A stretch of DNA of 64,000 nucleotides from Rhexocercosporidium sp. MPI-PUGE-AT-0058 (GCA_020746875.1 JAGTJL010000007.1:2728001-2792000), one strand, 5' to 3'; counted from the stretch's first letter, positions 21,500 through 34,970 are shown. A program made the numbers and translations. The notes: a model not told the origin generated them from the letters alone.

Positions 21500-23842
21500 A
21501 CAAAGTAATACGTATAACAAGTCAGAGGTAAAAGCGAATTCCGATAATACGAACAGCTTGATTTATATAATTATAAGGAAGGCCGTCCAAATAAGAGGGA
21601 GGGGATAATCAGCTTATCAAGTAATTTGAACTTAGTTACTTCGTCCTAATTATAATGTGATTTCGAATTAAATTTAATAATAGTAATAGCGTGAATTTCT
21701 ATTAAGTATCGCGATTGAGCTTCTTATCTTTCGCTATTTTAGCTTGCCGTTACGATACCTAAAAGAGCGATAACCAGTAAGTGAGTATAAATCGCGTAGC
21801 TGGAGCGTATACTTAATATAAATATAATATTAAACAAAATCAGACTGAAATCTATTACTTATCGACATTCCCGAGAGAGAAATGGAAGGTCGCGGTATCG
21901 CTCGATATTCTAGTAATATTTTCTTCAACTCTGGTGCTTTTGCGGCGGCGGTCTGCGAGATTGCTTTTAGCGGGCTAATAAGTCAAGGATAAAGGACGCA
22001 GTAAGCTTTAAAGTACTTATATTAGCGAAGACCTGATATATCGAGATGCTTTAATAAGTATATCAGTATAAGAACCCTTATAATTATAATAATCGGATAC
22101 TTTATTCTATTATATTAGAAAAGCGCGCTTCAAATAATAAAGACATAACTGTTAATATACGGCATAGACTTAGCGTTAGAGTTAGTTAATAGCATATAAC
22201 GCTGAAGGCTTTCTTAAGGTCTTGTAGGTAGAAAGTAAGAGGCGAGGCGAGTGCGCGGAAAGGATACGTTAACTTAGGCGGGGTAAGGAAGGGAAAGGCT
22301 TGAGGAGAGGTAAGGAATAGTATTAGAGTAAGATGAAGTGGAGGTAAAGGAATAAAAGAAAGGCTTCTGCTAGAGGATAAGGAATAAATAAGTGAGTGAG
22401 GTAGGTAGCGAGACAGAGATAGAGAAGACTTATTTATTAACGGAATTAAATTTAATAAGATATTATTAAAAAGTAAGACTTATAACTTTTAGTAAGAAAA
22501 AGAAGGGCCGAAAAGGTAAAAATATAAAAGGAAATATATTAGGAATAGACTGAAGGCGAGAAGTTGTTAAGTAAATAAGATTTAATTTTATAACTTTATC
22601 CGTAATATTTCTATTAAGTAAGTACTTTTTTTATCTTAAGGATTTAAATCGGACTTATTAATATACTTAAATTTAGTTACATACTACTTAAAATACTAAT
22701 ACTTACAACTTTTAGTAAAGTAAGCTACAAGGAAGTAAATGTATAAAAGGAAATATATTATAAATAAACTAAAGGCAAAAAGATATTAAATAATAAATGA
22801 AATTTAAATTTATAACTCTATTTATAATATCGCTATTATATAGTTACTTTTTTAGTCTTAAGGATTTGAGGACCGGGTAAAATCTCTTTTAAAAGCTTAT
22901 TTACTTTTATATTTATTTCGGCGTACTTCTTCTATTATCGTAAATAGTTAAGACTGACCTCTTCGAAGCGATACTTATCCTTTTAATCCGTCCTCTAAAT
23001 ATAAAGATAGCTACTTATTACGACTTTAATATTAAATCTCCGATACTAGTCGTATGTCGACTTAGTGCCGTATTATAAGCTGAACCGTAGAATGAGTTTG
23101 AGCGTCACTAAGTCCTCTTATAGTAATTAGTAGTTTATAATAATAAGAGGTAATGAGGGGAATTGTATTCTTATAGCCTTTAACTTTGTCTTGAATCTCT
23201 AAACGAGCACTTCGCATTAAGCTTATCGGCTGGGATAAGGATTTAAATAAAGTAGAAACTTATTAATACTTTCCGTGCTTTTTTATTTTGCTTAGGGTAT
23301 AATACCTTTTAGACTTACGTCGTTAGGCTTAAAGGAGTAATTATATAACGTAAAGATTAAAGTAATAATAATTAAATTACCTTTTTTATTTTAAACGACG
23401 AATTCGTCTTTAAGAGGAATAACGTTATATTCTCGTGTTATTTCGACGTATTTTTAATACTTTTTCTCTTTGTGGACTCCGGTAGTACCGGACTAGTTAG
23501 GTATTATATAAAACTCGCGATTGCTAGGATATTATTATACGGTATCGAAGCAGCTTATTACTTAAAAGAATACGAATCGTAAGTGCTCTATAGAATCTTC
23601 GACGTTTTCGCAGAAGATGAGTCCGTTTTTTAAATAAAGTATTAATTATGATTAAGTTGCTTTATTGCCCGGGAAGTCGAGATGAATATCGTTAATAAAA
23701 TAAAGCTTGCTTATCGGCATTTCTCTTTAAGGTATTAATTCGTGAGATATATTAATTGCCTGTTTTTATCTTAGTAGCTGTAAAGCTTGATATTTAAAGC
23801 CTAGAATTAATAGCTTATATATTTAAATATTATAATAACTAT
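21500..23842. other. RIP-mutated sequence left of Copia B, unidentified
   Basis: No domain could be read. Around 22200-22420 there is a purine-rich stretch on the plus strand (many GGTAAGG/GAGG words). A diverged tandem duplication follows. Confidence 0.5.
22484..22870. repeat. Diverged tandem duplication, period about 222 bp
   Basis: Segments 22484-22650 and 22706-22870 share AACTTTTAGTAA, TATAAAAGGAAATATATTA and a CTTAAGGATTT end in the same order and spacing. The differences are mostly transitions. Confidence 0.6.
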
Positions 23843-24044
23843 TGCTAGGATAATCACGACTAGACCAGGAAGCATTGAGATACGGGGTTATTAATTGACT
23901 TATTATATTAATTACAGTAGTTATACGCTTTACAAATACGCTCCCTAATAACTGGTAATCTGACTAGCGTAGCAAAGTTTACATTCGACTCTGTCCACAT
24001 AACTAACCCGTGACTTAAACTTATAATACACTTCTTTAAAGACA
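23843..24044 (-). repeat. 3' LTR of Copia B (inverted relative to 34971-35166)
   Basis: The reverse complement contains TTTAAGTCACGGGTTAGT and AGTCAGATTACCAGTTATTA and matches the plus-strand LTR of Copia C over most of its length. It starts TG and ends CA. A purine tract (AAGGGG on the minus strand) lies just outside. Confidence 0.7.
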
Positions 24045-24879
24045 CCCCTTAATAAATGCTTTTTAGTTTAAGGTTTAACTCTTTTAAAATATATACTTTT
24101 AAAAGTAAATATACTTTATGTTAACGTAAAAGGAAAGGTCACTAAAGCAGCTTATATGTAACTAAAGCAGCCTTTAAAGCAGCCTTCTAAATTCTTATAT
24201 ATCCCTTAGTTTATAAAAATAAAAACGTTTTTTAAGTAATATTGCTATCTTTTAATTAAAATGTAAAACCGTTAACTTTAGCATTTTAACGAATTCCTTA
24301 AAATCTTGAGGACTTAATAATTTCGTAAAGCCGTCGACGGTATTTTCTTTTAATAATACGTATTAAAAGTCTAAATAACTTTTAATTACTTCTTGTCGTA
24401 AGTAATAAAACTTAATATTAATATGTTTTATACGCTAATAAAACTTAAGGTTTTTAAATAATAATAATATACTTTAATTATCGCAGTTCATTTTAATAAA
24501 GTGAGAATCTAATTGCTTATAGCTTATTTTAATTAAAAATTAGCAAATCCATAATACTTCTTTAATAAACATATATATAATAACATACTTTACTTCCGTA
24601 AAGGCTAAAGCTATTATAGTTTAGCGCTTAAAAATAGCGCTAAATACTCCTCTTATAAAAAAGAAGATAGCACCGCTATATAAGACTCGTCCTTTACGTA
24701 AGCTTATCTAGTCAGAGTCGTAAAAACTATATAATTTTATAAGTTCGGCGTTTATTACTTTTCCGCCATATATTATAATATAATACTTTATTTTTTAAAA
24801 GTATTAAAAAGCTCTTTTTACGCTAGCAAAGTATTATAAGAATAGATTTATAAAAAATTAAAATAATATTAAAAAATAA

Positions 24880-26066
24880 TACTAAATATCTTATTTAATA
24901 TAAGTAAAGTATTATAAAAAATTATAAATTTATTAATATAACTTAATCTCTTATATAATAGCTTACTCTTTAAATTTAATTATATATACTTCGGAATTAA
25001 AGGCAAACGGCGTAATAATAGTCTTATAGTTAATTATTTCGAAACGGTTTAATACTTTCTTAATATAAGCATTTTAATAAAGAGAAATAATCTTCTTTTC
25101 TTTATTTCGAATAATACGTATTCTTAAGAAGTATTATATTAAGCTAATAAGAATAATATTAAATAAAATAAAAATCTATATTTTAAAAGCTTTTAAAGCT
25201 AATCTTACTTTTAAGATTACTAAGAAATTATTAACGTAAGTAATAATTAAAATCTTAGTTTTTTTATTAATATATATATAATTATTGGTTTTTAAAGGGG
25301 CAAAACTAATTTTAGCAAACTTAATACGTAACTTTTCTTATTATAAACGTAATAATTGCTTAAGACCGTATAAGGCCTTCCTAAGCTCTATACTCTTATT
25401 ATTTATAAGAATTCGGCTATTTTCCTTTTATTTTAAAGGGATTTTAACCTAAATATCGGAATTAATATTACTATTTAAAAATGCGGTTTCGACGTCATAT
25501 GTTAGATTTGACTTCGGTAACTCGTGCCGATTCTACCCTAAAATAGCCGAAGAAGTTTCTACTGCTTACGCGGCCCGGAAATTACCTTTATATTCCGGGA
25601 AATTACGCTTGTATTTAATTACGTAGCTTATATAAGCTACGTAATTAGTTACGTAGTCGTAAAAGCTTTTAAAAAAGCTATTATTTTGTATATAATTACC
25701 GAAGAGCTCTTTTAGCTCTTTAAGTAAGCAAGCACGCAATTAATTCTACTTTGTCTTTAATCACGTGTCCTCACCTACTGCGTTTCCTCATTCTGATTGG
25801 CTCGCCTATTCTCACATTATATTGTTTTACTTTTAAATCGTATAAAGTTGCTATAGCTAGTGCAAGCTTTTAAATTACGGATTTGCAAACGCTAGCGTAT
25901 ATTTAATTATAATCTCGTCTATAGCGTTAAATATAGCTTTATACGACGAGTCTGATTTTATACTTTTTAATAATACCGTCTTTATTTCTCTTTATCTTAA
26001 AAACTAAACGTAAACTAAATACTTTACTATTAAAAAGTAAGTCTAAGCGCTTCGTAAAAGATTATA
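24880..26066 (-). pseudogene. Copia B reverse transcriptase, RIP-degraded
   Basis: Minus-strand frame with 'FKIKRNKDGIIKKYK', 'LALAIATLYDLKVKQ' then, across the solo LTR, 'YDVETAF', 'LRKALYGLK' and 'ITYVNNFLVI' (the YVDD catalytic motif with Asp to Asn changes). These are the ordered RT motifs of Ty1/Copia. RNase H remains follow. Confidence 0.85.
25500..25816 (-). repeat. Solo LTR of family D inserted in the Copia B RT
   Basis: 317 bp beginning and ending with TG...CA, flanked by 5-bp target duplications TCATA (25495-25499) and TTATA (25817-25821, one transition). The RT frame of Copia B reads on both sides of it. It is the inverted relative of the LTR at 58614-58942. Confidence 0.9.
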
Positions 26067-26070
26067 TTTC

Positions 26071-26256
26071 TGTGGTATAGAAGTAGATTAAAGCACTGTA
26101 AGCAGTTGTAATTAAATTAAAGTGAATAATTGTCCTTTTAAAAGCTCCCCGAATCAGGAGAAAATAATTATTTTCCTAAAAGCGGTTTATAATAGCAGAA
26201 TCTAATTAAGTCACGTATAATACCAAAAGAGCAGCTGCCCGTGCTTATACAATACA
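26071..26256 (-). repeat. Probable 3' LTR of Copia relic F
   Basis: 186 bp running TGTGGTATAG...ACAATACA on the plus strand. On the minus strand it starts TGTATTGTATAAGCACGGGC directly after a purine tract ending GGGG. Copia B RT coding resumes immediately beyond it. The partner LTR was not found. Confidence 0.55.
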
Positions 26257-26454
26257 CCCCTTAAGCAATTAATAATAATAAGCTATTACTATTATAATTA
26301 GCTATATTAAGCGAGAGTAAATAATAAAAAAGAATTAAGTAAATAAATTCACTTATATACAGTAATTAAGCAAATAACTTAATTATATAAACTAACGATT
26401 TTCCTATTAAACCTAAACTTATAAACACTCGATAACTCACAGATCGACTGCTTT

Positions 26455-26506
26455 CGATTTATTACTTAATTAATTTATTAATTAATTAATTAATTAACTG
26501 CTCCTT
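26455..26506. repeat. TTAA-rich simple repeat
   Basis: Repeated TTAATTAATTAATT units inside the RIP island. Confidence 0.8.
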
Positions 26507-26689
26507 TCGATATTATAAGTATTTTTAAGCGCTCCGCCAAAATCGTTATAATAGAACGACGATTTGCTCGCTAAAGTAAATTAAGTGGCTCGATTTTCGA
26601 TTTATTAATCTCGATTTATTAATTAAAGATCGATTAATTAAAAATTAATTAATTAAAGAATAACCGCTGACTTATAATAAGTTAAAGCT

Positions 26690-27480
26690 ATTATTAATAA
26701 TAAAAAGAAAGCCGTCGCTAAGGCACGATTATCGGCTGCTCCCGTCCCTGCCCTTACTCCTCGCCGTGCCGCTGCTATTCCTTAGGCTCTAAAGCAATTA
26801 ATAAGTGCTTATATAATAATCTGTTTAAGCTGTATTAATAGCGCCTTTTAAATAAAAGATAACAGTTAATATTATAATATTATTAAAAAAGGTACTTATT
26901 GTTTTACTTACTTATCCGGCCATAAATACGTAATTACTCTTGCTATTACTTAAGCTTCTTTTCTTATATATTATAATACGTTAGAAAATAAAGCTAATAA
27001 AAAAGTAAGTCGATTTAATTATTTTTTTCTCGCTTTTGATTTATTATTAATTTTTTTAAGAGCTGCAGCAATTGAGAATCCCGGTCCGTGCCGCTTTTAA
27101 GGGTAGTAATGTTAGTGGAGCTACTGCTAGCGCTGCTATTAGTTTTGGTAATGGAGTTGCTCCAGGAGCTACTGGTGGATTTAGAAGTAATAATAAAGAT
27201 AATAATAATAAAGAGAATAATAAATTATTTATTTATTTTTAAAAAATTAAATTAATTTAATTAATCTCTTAAAAGAAGGAGAAAAGATTATTATCGCTGC
27301 GGGTGCTTTTTTCGTTAAGAAAGGTAGCAAAGAATAATTAATTATCTTATTATTACTATTATTACTAAAGCTGCTCGCGCTGCTGCCGCTGCTAAGGCTG
27401 TTACCGGAGCTGCTCACGCTTATAATCCGGGCTTTAATGTTCTAGCTTTTTAAGTTATATTTGCTCGTGGAATTATTCTT
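26690..27480 (+). pseudogene. Decayed plus-strand frame: Cys-rich then Ala/Gly-rich, antisense to Copia F pol
   Basis: The plus strand carries 'AAPVPALTPRRAAAIP', 'CLSCINSAF', and 'CFTYLSGHKYVI' (a C-x2-C then C-x2-Y-x-SGHKY pattern whose Tyr codons are one RIP-type change from Cys). An Ala/Gly/Ser-rich stretch ('GATASAAISFGNGVAPGA') and a second Ala-rich block near 27370-27430 follow. It lies between the RNase H remains and the 3' LTR of element F, opposite in strand to pol. GC content is higher than in the surroundings. Family unknown. Confidence 0.4.
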
Positions 27481-28769
27481 ATTTTTAAGTAAAAGGCTTA
27501 AGCTACTCGCGCTGAAAAGCTAATTAATATAATAATTAATACTTTAAGCGAGTTAATTCGGGAAGTTTTAAGCCTTTTACTTTTTAATAAATAAATTACT
27601 TTTTTATTTTTTAAGGCTTAAGAACTTCTTATTCTTTTAGTGTTTTTTTATATTTTAAAAATTAAAGCTTATATTTATTTTTAAATTAAAGAATCGTTAA
27701 GAGTAATTAATTCTTTAAAATATAATAATTTATACTTCCGAGCTTAATTAATTTTTAATAAAATAAAATTATAAATAGAAATTTATAAAAGAGAATTTTA
27801 TAAAAGAATATATAATAATATAAATAAAGCTTTTTAATTAAAAAGTAAGTTTATTATATAATTATTTTAAGAATAAATAAAAAGTAAAGAATATATATAA
27901 AAGATTGCTTTAAAGCGAGTTTTTTTTTAAAGGAATTGCTTTAGTTAAGCACGAATATTTATTAAGTTAATAAAAGTAATAAATACTTTAAATTTCTGCC
28001 GAAAAAGGTTTTTAATAAGTCCGTTAACTAGTATATAGTTTATAAGAAGATATTTTATTATAAAGATACCTTTTTAAAACTCTTAACGTAATTATATATT
28101 TTAAATATTAATATAGCGTAACTTAATAAAAATACGCTGATTTTTATTAATAATTAACCGAATCATTTATTAATTATTATAGAAAATTATTTAAGTTACT
28201 CTTATATTAAAGCGTAATTTTTAAAAGAATCGCTGAAATATTATAAGTTCCTTGCCTATGCGTTTAATTTTAAAAAGCTCTACTTATATTATAAACGTAA
28301 TAATTATATTTTATAAAACTGCTTTTTAAAAAATTAAACTTTTAAGAAGTATAAAAATATATTTATTAAAAGATCGCTTTATTTCGATATTATTTGTAAA
28401 AGAAGCATTTAATATTATTATAAAATGGGAATCGCGTAGCTTATAGCTGTAAACAATTGCTAAAAAACAAGTGCCGAAAAGGTAACGAATTATTTAATTA
28501 ATTACAATTAAATACTTTCGGAAAAAATTAATTAAAAAGTAAAAAAGCTTTAAAGTAATAAAAGCGACGTCTGCGCGTAATATAATTATAATATAAAGTA
28601 TTAATTTAACTTTTTCTTAAAACTCTTTAATTTAAATTAAAATAGCCTATTCTTAATTCTTTAATAGCTCGACTTAAAATAATAATATACTTAAGCAATT
28701 TCTATTTATTAACTCAAATTAAAAAGCAACTTTTTAAATATAAGTATTATATACTAAAAAGATAATCTT

Positions 28770-29250
28770 CGCTAATCGATTTTTAATAATATAAACGCTT
28801 AAAAACTACTCCGTTTACTTTCTTTTAATAAGTTTATATGCTGTATTTAAGCCGTCGATAATTAATTTAGCGTCTTTAAAAACCGAAGTATAATAAAGCA
28901 CTTAAATATCGTCGATATAAAATATTATAAATACCGTACGTTACTTATTCATAAATATATAAGGCTCCTCTTTATAAGCAATTAATCTTAAAGTTATTAA
29001 AATATAAATGAAGTTATTATATTATAGCGCCGGTAAATCCTTAAGTCCGTAAAGTACGCGATCAACTTTAATTATTATTCCGTCTTGTTTAAAACCGTCC
29101 GATAAATAATAACGTACCGAGCACTTGTCTTATTTCGTTTAATATTAATAAAAGTATTTATTATATTAAATTAAATTATTTTTAAATTAAATTAAATTAT
29201 AATAATTATAGCGGTTCTAAAAGAGCGAGTAGCTAAAGTAGCTATATATA
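28770..29250 (-). pseudogene. Copia F reverse transcriptase, RIP-degraded
   Basis: Minus-strand frame with 'KVDRVLYGLKDLPAL', 'EEPYIFMNK' and 'IIFYIDDI' followed by 'VLYY'. This is the Copia RT catalytic core (YVDDI here YIDDI). Stops lie at expected Trp and Gln positions. Confidence 0.8.
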
Positions 29251-32200
29251 TTAATAAAATTAACGTTTTAGGCTATAAGTTTCCTTTTATAACGACTCGG
29301 AAGCGATAGCGGGTTAAATACTTTAACGAATCGACTTTAGCGTGAAATACTTATTTTAAAGGAATTAATTACTCGGTAATAAAATTATATTTGACGACTT
29401 TTTAGTAATTACGCGACTTAAGGTTAGTAATCTCTTTAATAGCGTCGGCTCGAAAGTGCTTTCTTAATAAGTAATCCTTAAAGTCTTTTTAATTTAATAA
29501 ATCTTTAAGTATTTATAATTAATGAATCCGTAAAAGCTTAACTAATTATTGAATTTTAATATTTTTAAATATAAACGCTAATATAATAGCGTGAATTACG
29601 CTTAAGTCTTTTCCGTCTTTTCGTACTAATTCTTAATTAAGCCAGAAAGTCCTTAAAAAATCCTTTAAATACTCGCGGTTATTTAACGGTTATAATAATT
29701 CCGTAATTAATTCTTTAATAATTATTATATAAACGCTTCGATTCGGTTTCATTACCTTATTATTAACTCGAGTCTTTCGACTTTTATTAATTACTCGGTC
29801 TTTTATTCTTTTCTTTTTAAAAAGTTTAAATAAGCCGGGATTTAATTTAATTAAAGCCGGGAGTAATAAGCGTAAACTTAACTCTTTATCTTCTTTTAAT
29901 TTTAATAATTAAAAATGCTCTTTATATTTAATTACTTAAAGTAAAGCTTTTAATTACTTAAAGTTAATACTTTCTTTAAGTACTTCCTGACGCTTAAGAT
30001 CGCGCTTTCGGTTATATAACTTTTTAAAATAAATTATAACTTATAATATCGACTTTCGCTTAAGGCTTATATTACTTTAAAAGTTTAATATATTACGTAA
30101 AATACTTCTCTTAATTACGCTTTTAAACGCTAATTATTTTGAAATATTAACTCGTTTTAAGACTTAATTAAAGTGTTCGTGAGTAAGAAATCTAATACTT
30201 TTTCTTAACTGAATTACCCCTGAATTCTTATTAATAAGCGGCTAAATAAAGTTTAAAGCTATTAAATTAATTAAAAGTAGCGTATTTATTTCTATTAACT
30301 TAACTAAAGGGGGAGCAAATAGCTTTACCCTCGAGCTTAAAAGCTTAATTAAAGGTTTTAATATCTCCGAGCTCATAAGCTCGTCGACTTCTATAGCGCT
30401 TATTACTTCGCTTAATTGTTTTCTATTTAAAATAATAAATAATATTTTTAATTTTAATATATTAAATGCGCTTAATTAGTTAATTATAATAAAATTAACA
30501 TCTTGATTTCTTTTTTCTTTTTTTAGTATTTTCATAAGATCTTTTAATATTAAGCGCGGCTAGCCGATTACTTTTTTTATATTTAAAGAGCTTAAATAAA
30601 AAAGGATTTCGTTAAAAGTAATATTCCGAGTTATTATTATATATTATAATTAAAGTATTTAGATTTTATAAATATTAAATAAAAAGTATTTAATTAAGTA
30701 ATTAAAGTACTCTCGCGAGTTAATTTTAAAAGCTCTCTTTTAATAGAGAGCTTTTCGGTCTTTAATTATAAAATAAGCTTTATAGCCGTACGTATATAAG
30801 TTACTTTAATTAGGCCGTAAATCGGTTGTCAGCTTTAGCGTAAGCTTAGAATCGTAATACCGAAAATATTATTTAAATTAGGCTTAAAATACTTCGTTCG
30901 GACTCTTAAAGCCTTTATAAGTAAATAGATTTATATTATAAAGAGTAATTGCCGCTATTACTGATTCCGTCTAAAGCGCTTGGGGTAAATTAGCGGAGAA
31001 GCGCATCTTAATTAATTTATTGATTATTTTTTTACTTACGCGCTTAATTCTTTTATTAAATTAGTATATATATAAGGAGGTAAATTTAATATTAATATTA
31101 TTCTTTTTATATTACTTTTCATACTTAGTTAATTTATTAATCTTTATAACTAAAGTATCGTTATTTTAGCGTATTTTAAAAACCGAGAGCCCGAATTAGC
31201 GTCTTATTTACGCCTTAAACGGTTTAAGAGTATTTAAGACGGCGATTAATTCTTTAGTTTTTAAAAGCCGCCCGTAAAATTTCTTATTATATTCGTCCTT
31301 AATTAATAAAAGCTAGTTATTTTTATTAAACTTTATTAAAAAGTCGAATAAATCCTAAAAAATGCGGTAAAAAGAACAAATAGCTGCTTTCTTTAATTAA
31401 CGACGATTTATTACTTATTATATAATAGCTACCGTATAATACTCGTATTCCAACCGAGTTAAGCCTTAAATCTCGACGTTACGCGTATTTTTTATTAAGT
31501 TTTCTAAGGCTTCCTTTCTTAAGTAGCTTACGCGCAGATATTATAAGTAAGCTTTGTCGACTCGTAGCTTTAAATATCGTTTACTTAATTAAAAGCTTTG
31601 GCGAATGCTTTTCTTTAGCGTTAAAAATATTAAAAAGCTATAATTTAAGCGAATTAAAATACGGCGATTAAAAAAACCGAAGAATAATTAAAAGGCTTAT
31701 ATTTAAAAAAAGCTAAATTAAATTATTACTATAATTACTTTAAAACCAAACTATCCTTAGCTATTCTCGTACGTAAAATACAATTTAAATTATTATATTA
31801 AATTCTTACTTATAAAAAGCGAGCTTTTGAAATAATATTAATATTAAAGCCTTTAATAATTGCGACGTTCGAGAGGATTAAATCGCTTATATTCGGTCCG
31901 TTAAGGCTATAAAAAATACTTTTAAAAACTCGAATACCGCGGCCTTTAATTATTAAGCTTAACGTTCCGGCCTTAATATTATTATTTATAATAAATTTAA
32001 TAAAGCTTTTAAAAACGAGAAGAGCTTTTAAATTTATTAAATAAATAGCAGTTCCGTTATCAAATAAAGTGCTTTTTACGAACGGATAGCAATATATATT
32101 TATAATAACGTATATTCTCGTAATAGCAAGAGCTTTGTCAATAAATTTAAAGCTTATAAAATAATCTTAAACGTTTTTAAAGTATTTTATTTTTATTAAA

Positions 32201-33299
32201 ATAGCTAGCTTTAAAACTATAAGAGCTATTAATACTTAAATAAAAAAGGAATTAATAAAAGGCAGTCCGAAAGCTAATTACGTTATTAATAATATATTCT
32301 TATTAAGTTTAATAATTTCTTAGCGAAAGTTAAAGAAATCGCTTTTTAATTAAAGTCGAATCTTTTTAATTTCTTTTACTAATAATAAGTTCTTGAGGTT
32401 GCTCGCCGTCGAGCTATTATAATAATACCGAAGTTTATAATGATTAATAGCTTTATAATAGTAAAAGCAATACTTATATAGGCAGGTATTTACTCGCATG
32501 TTTAGCGACTGGTTTTATTAAACTGACGGAATTATAAGAGTATTTAATCTTTTTTTAAGAATAATATATAAGTTTATTATCTTTTATTATTTAAAAGCTA
32601 TAAGTAATTTCTTATTAAAAATAAATAATTAATTAATGTAATTAAATAAATAATACTAATTTATTATCCTGAGAGTATTTATTTTTAATAATTTAAAATG
32701 CCGTTCGCGCGCTTATTTCGGTATAAGCTTCTCTTATACCGCTTTAATAAAATTAAGTATTATTAACGGTCCTTTAACGTCCGGTAAGTCGTATAAGAGA
32801 ATATTTTAATAAGTCGCTTTTTATTCTTAAAGCTATTCTTTAAGATTAACTCGCCCTGCTTTAATAATAGCGAGCTTCTTCTTATAAGTAGATTATACTA
32901 GCGTGTAAGCACTTATTTTTAAAAGAACGTAATCTCTTTTAAAAATCCGAAAAAGTAATTAAAGAATTTATAATTTTAATTAAAAGTCTCCGTTTATTAT
33001 CTTAATTAATTACTTCTTTTCTATATAAGCTTACTCGTTCTCGTATTCCTTAATTACTTTTTAATAAATAAAAAGATTAATTATCTTTTAAATCCACTTA
33101 TAAGCTGCCTTATAAACTCGAGCCTTTTCCGTTTATTATACGAGCTTCCTTACGTATTTCTTTATAAGAGTAGTATATATTAAAGCTATATTCTTAATTA
33201 TAGCTTTTGCCGGTAGTAATACGCTCGGCTTAAGGCCTTTCTTTATAAAGTCGCGAGCATTTTCGTCTTATTTCGCTTAAGCTTAAAAATTATATTTAA

Positions 33300-33880
33300 T
33301 AGCTTCTTTATTTTATTATACTTTTAAGTCGTTTAATAATAAGAGTTTTAGTTCGGCGTTAAGAAAGTTAAGAGTAATTAATAACTTAAAGTTTATTAAA
33401 TTTCATATTTTAATTAATTATAGCCGTACGAGACTTTTCCATAATAATACGAATAAAGCGTTTAACTTTTCCGTCTTACTCCGGAGTATATAAAATAAAT
33501 TCCTTAATTAGCATACTAAAGTAGTCTATTAACTCTTTTATTTATATACGATTATATTCTCTTTTATTATTAAGACGGAATATCTTAATATCTTTATTAT
33601 ATTATATTTTAATTATCTTTTAATTTATAAAGTATATATTTGACTTTTTAGCGTACGTATAAGCTCACTTTGCGGAAGTAATTATATAAGTAAAGATTAA
33701 GGCGTAGTAATAATTATTAATTTTTATTAAAGTAAAATAGACCACATCGACGTTAATTTTATACAGCGCATATACTGGCTTTATACGTATTAAGCGCTTA
33801 TTAACTTTACGAATAAGTCTACCTTTTTCATAAAGTGCGTAAAAACAGGTTTTATTAATTTTAATTTCGTTAAAGTTCAT
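33300..33880 (-). pseudogene. Copia B GAG-pre-integrase/integrase
   Basis: The minus-strand frame 33880-33665 contains 'EKGRLIRKVNKRL', 'INVDVVYF' and 'YYALIFTYIIT', matching the Copia integrase start. Further down, 'YTPE' followed by a stop (former Gln) and 'DGKVKRF', then 'IIMEKSRTAII', match the HTPEQDGxxER...MExAR block. The Copia C copy at 58266-58481 is homologous. Confidence 0.8.
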
Positions 33881-34094
33881 ATTAATAAGACTTTAAGTAT
33901 TTCTAATTATATTAAAGTTAATATAACCTATTCTGTAATATTATAACTCGATGTCGATTATAATTATTTTAATTATAATAAAAGGAGTCAGTCTCGATAT
34001 ATTAATATAATATAAATTACTCTTCTTTTATTAAAAAGAGCTTTAAATTAACGTAATAAGTCTCTTTATTTAATATTATAAAAAGCTTATTTAA

Positions 34095-34295
34095 TTAAAA
34101 GTAATTATTTAATTTAATTAATTTATAATTAAAATATAAGCATATAAAAGAGAAAGGTATAAATAATATATTATAATAATAAATAATACGCACGGAACCG
34201 TTAGATTTAATTATTTTAAATATATATATATTAATGCCGTTAAATTTAAAAGAACCGTTAACTGTCGATATAAATAATAAATTAAAGCGTGGCAT
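34095..34295 (-). pseudogene. Copia B protease region
   Basis: 67-codon open stretch with 'NGSFKFNGINIYIFKIIKS' and 'YYNILFIPF', matching the segment between the Copia aspartic protease and integrase (LxNVLYVP block). The plus-strand copy in Copia C lies at about 45240-45440. Confidence 0.65.
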
Positions 34296-34970
34296 ATATT
34301 CAGAGAACTTTAATAAGTCGTTAAATACATATTTAATAGCTTTAATATTAAGTAATTATTAAAACTTATTTTTATAAGAAAAAGCAATGAATTTAAGCGC
34401 CGAAATAATAAGAATAAATAAGTAAAATATTAATTTAAAGATATTATTATTAGAATTATTATTAAAATTCTTTTTTTTTTTTTTACTTTTTTTATTATTA
34501 CTTTATTTATTTTTAATATAATTTTTATATAAAATATATTTCTTTTTATACTTTTTTTTAAATTTGGCTTTTTTAATTTTATTTATTATATAATAATTAT
34601 TAAATATATAACGTGAGTTTAATTAATTATATTATTTATAAATTAATTTAATTTTAGAATTATTTCCGCTTTTACTTTTATTATTTTTAATATTAAAATT
34701 ACATTTATTTTAATTTTTATTTAAATTTAAAATATTTTTATTTTTATAAAAAGCTTATTCGGCTATTTTATTTAACTTACTAGCTCGTGCCTTATTTATA
34801 ATATCTTTAATAAGATTCTTTAAAGTAATATTTAAATTAACGCTAAAAATAATACTTAAGCTTATTATAAAATAGTTAAATACCGTAATAATTAATATTA
34901 TACGTAAATTTAAGCGTTGTTGTTTAGCTTAAATAAGCTACTTTTCGGAAATTATAATAATAAATATAAT

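Larger units (their letters stand above)
26257..33250 (-). mobile_element. Copia relic F inserted in Copia B (right border uncertain)
   Basis: Contains a second Copia RT of a different family on the minus strand (28770-29250) and RNase H remains (about 28000-28600). A Cys/His-containing zinc-knuckle-like segment lies near 32470, consistent with gag. The left end is the LTR at 26071-26256; the right end was not located and is placed by the loss of Copia B integrase similarity. Confidence 0.5.
23843..34970 (-). mobile_element. Ty1/Copia element B, minus strand, interrupted and truncated
   Basis: In minus orientation: gag and protease (34970-34095), integrase (33880-33300), then, after an inserted element, reverse transcriptase (26066-24900), RNase H (about 24900-24300) and a 3' LTR (24044-23843). 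It is cut at the gag end by the LTR of Copia C. Assignment of both halves to one element rests on their shared strand and on the RT frame continuing on both sides of later insertions. The integrase-RT link is inference. Confidence 0.6.
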
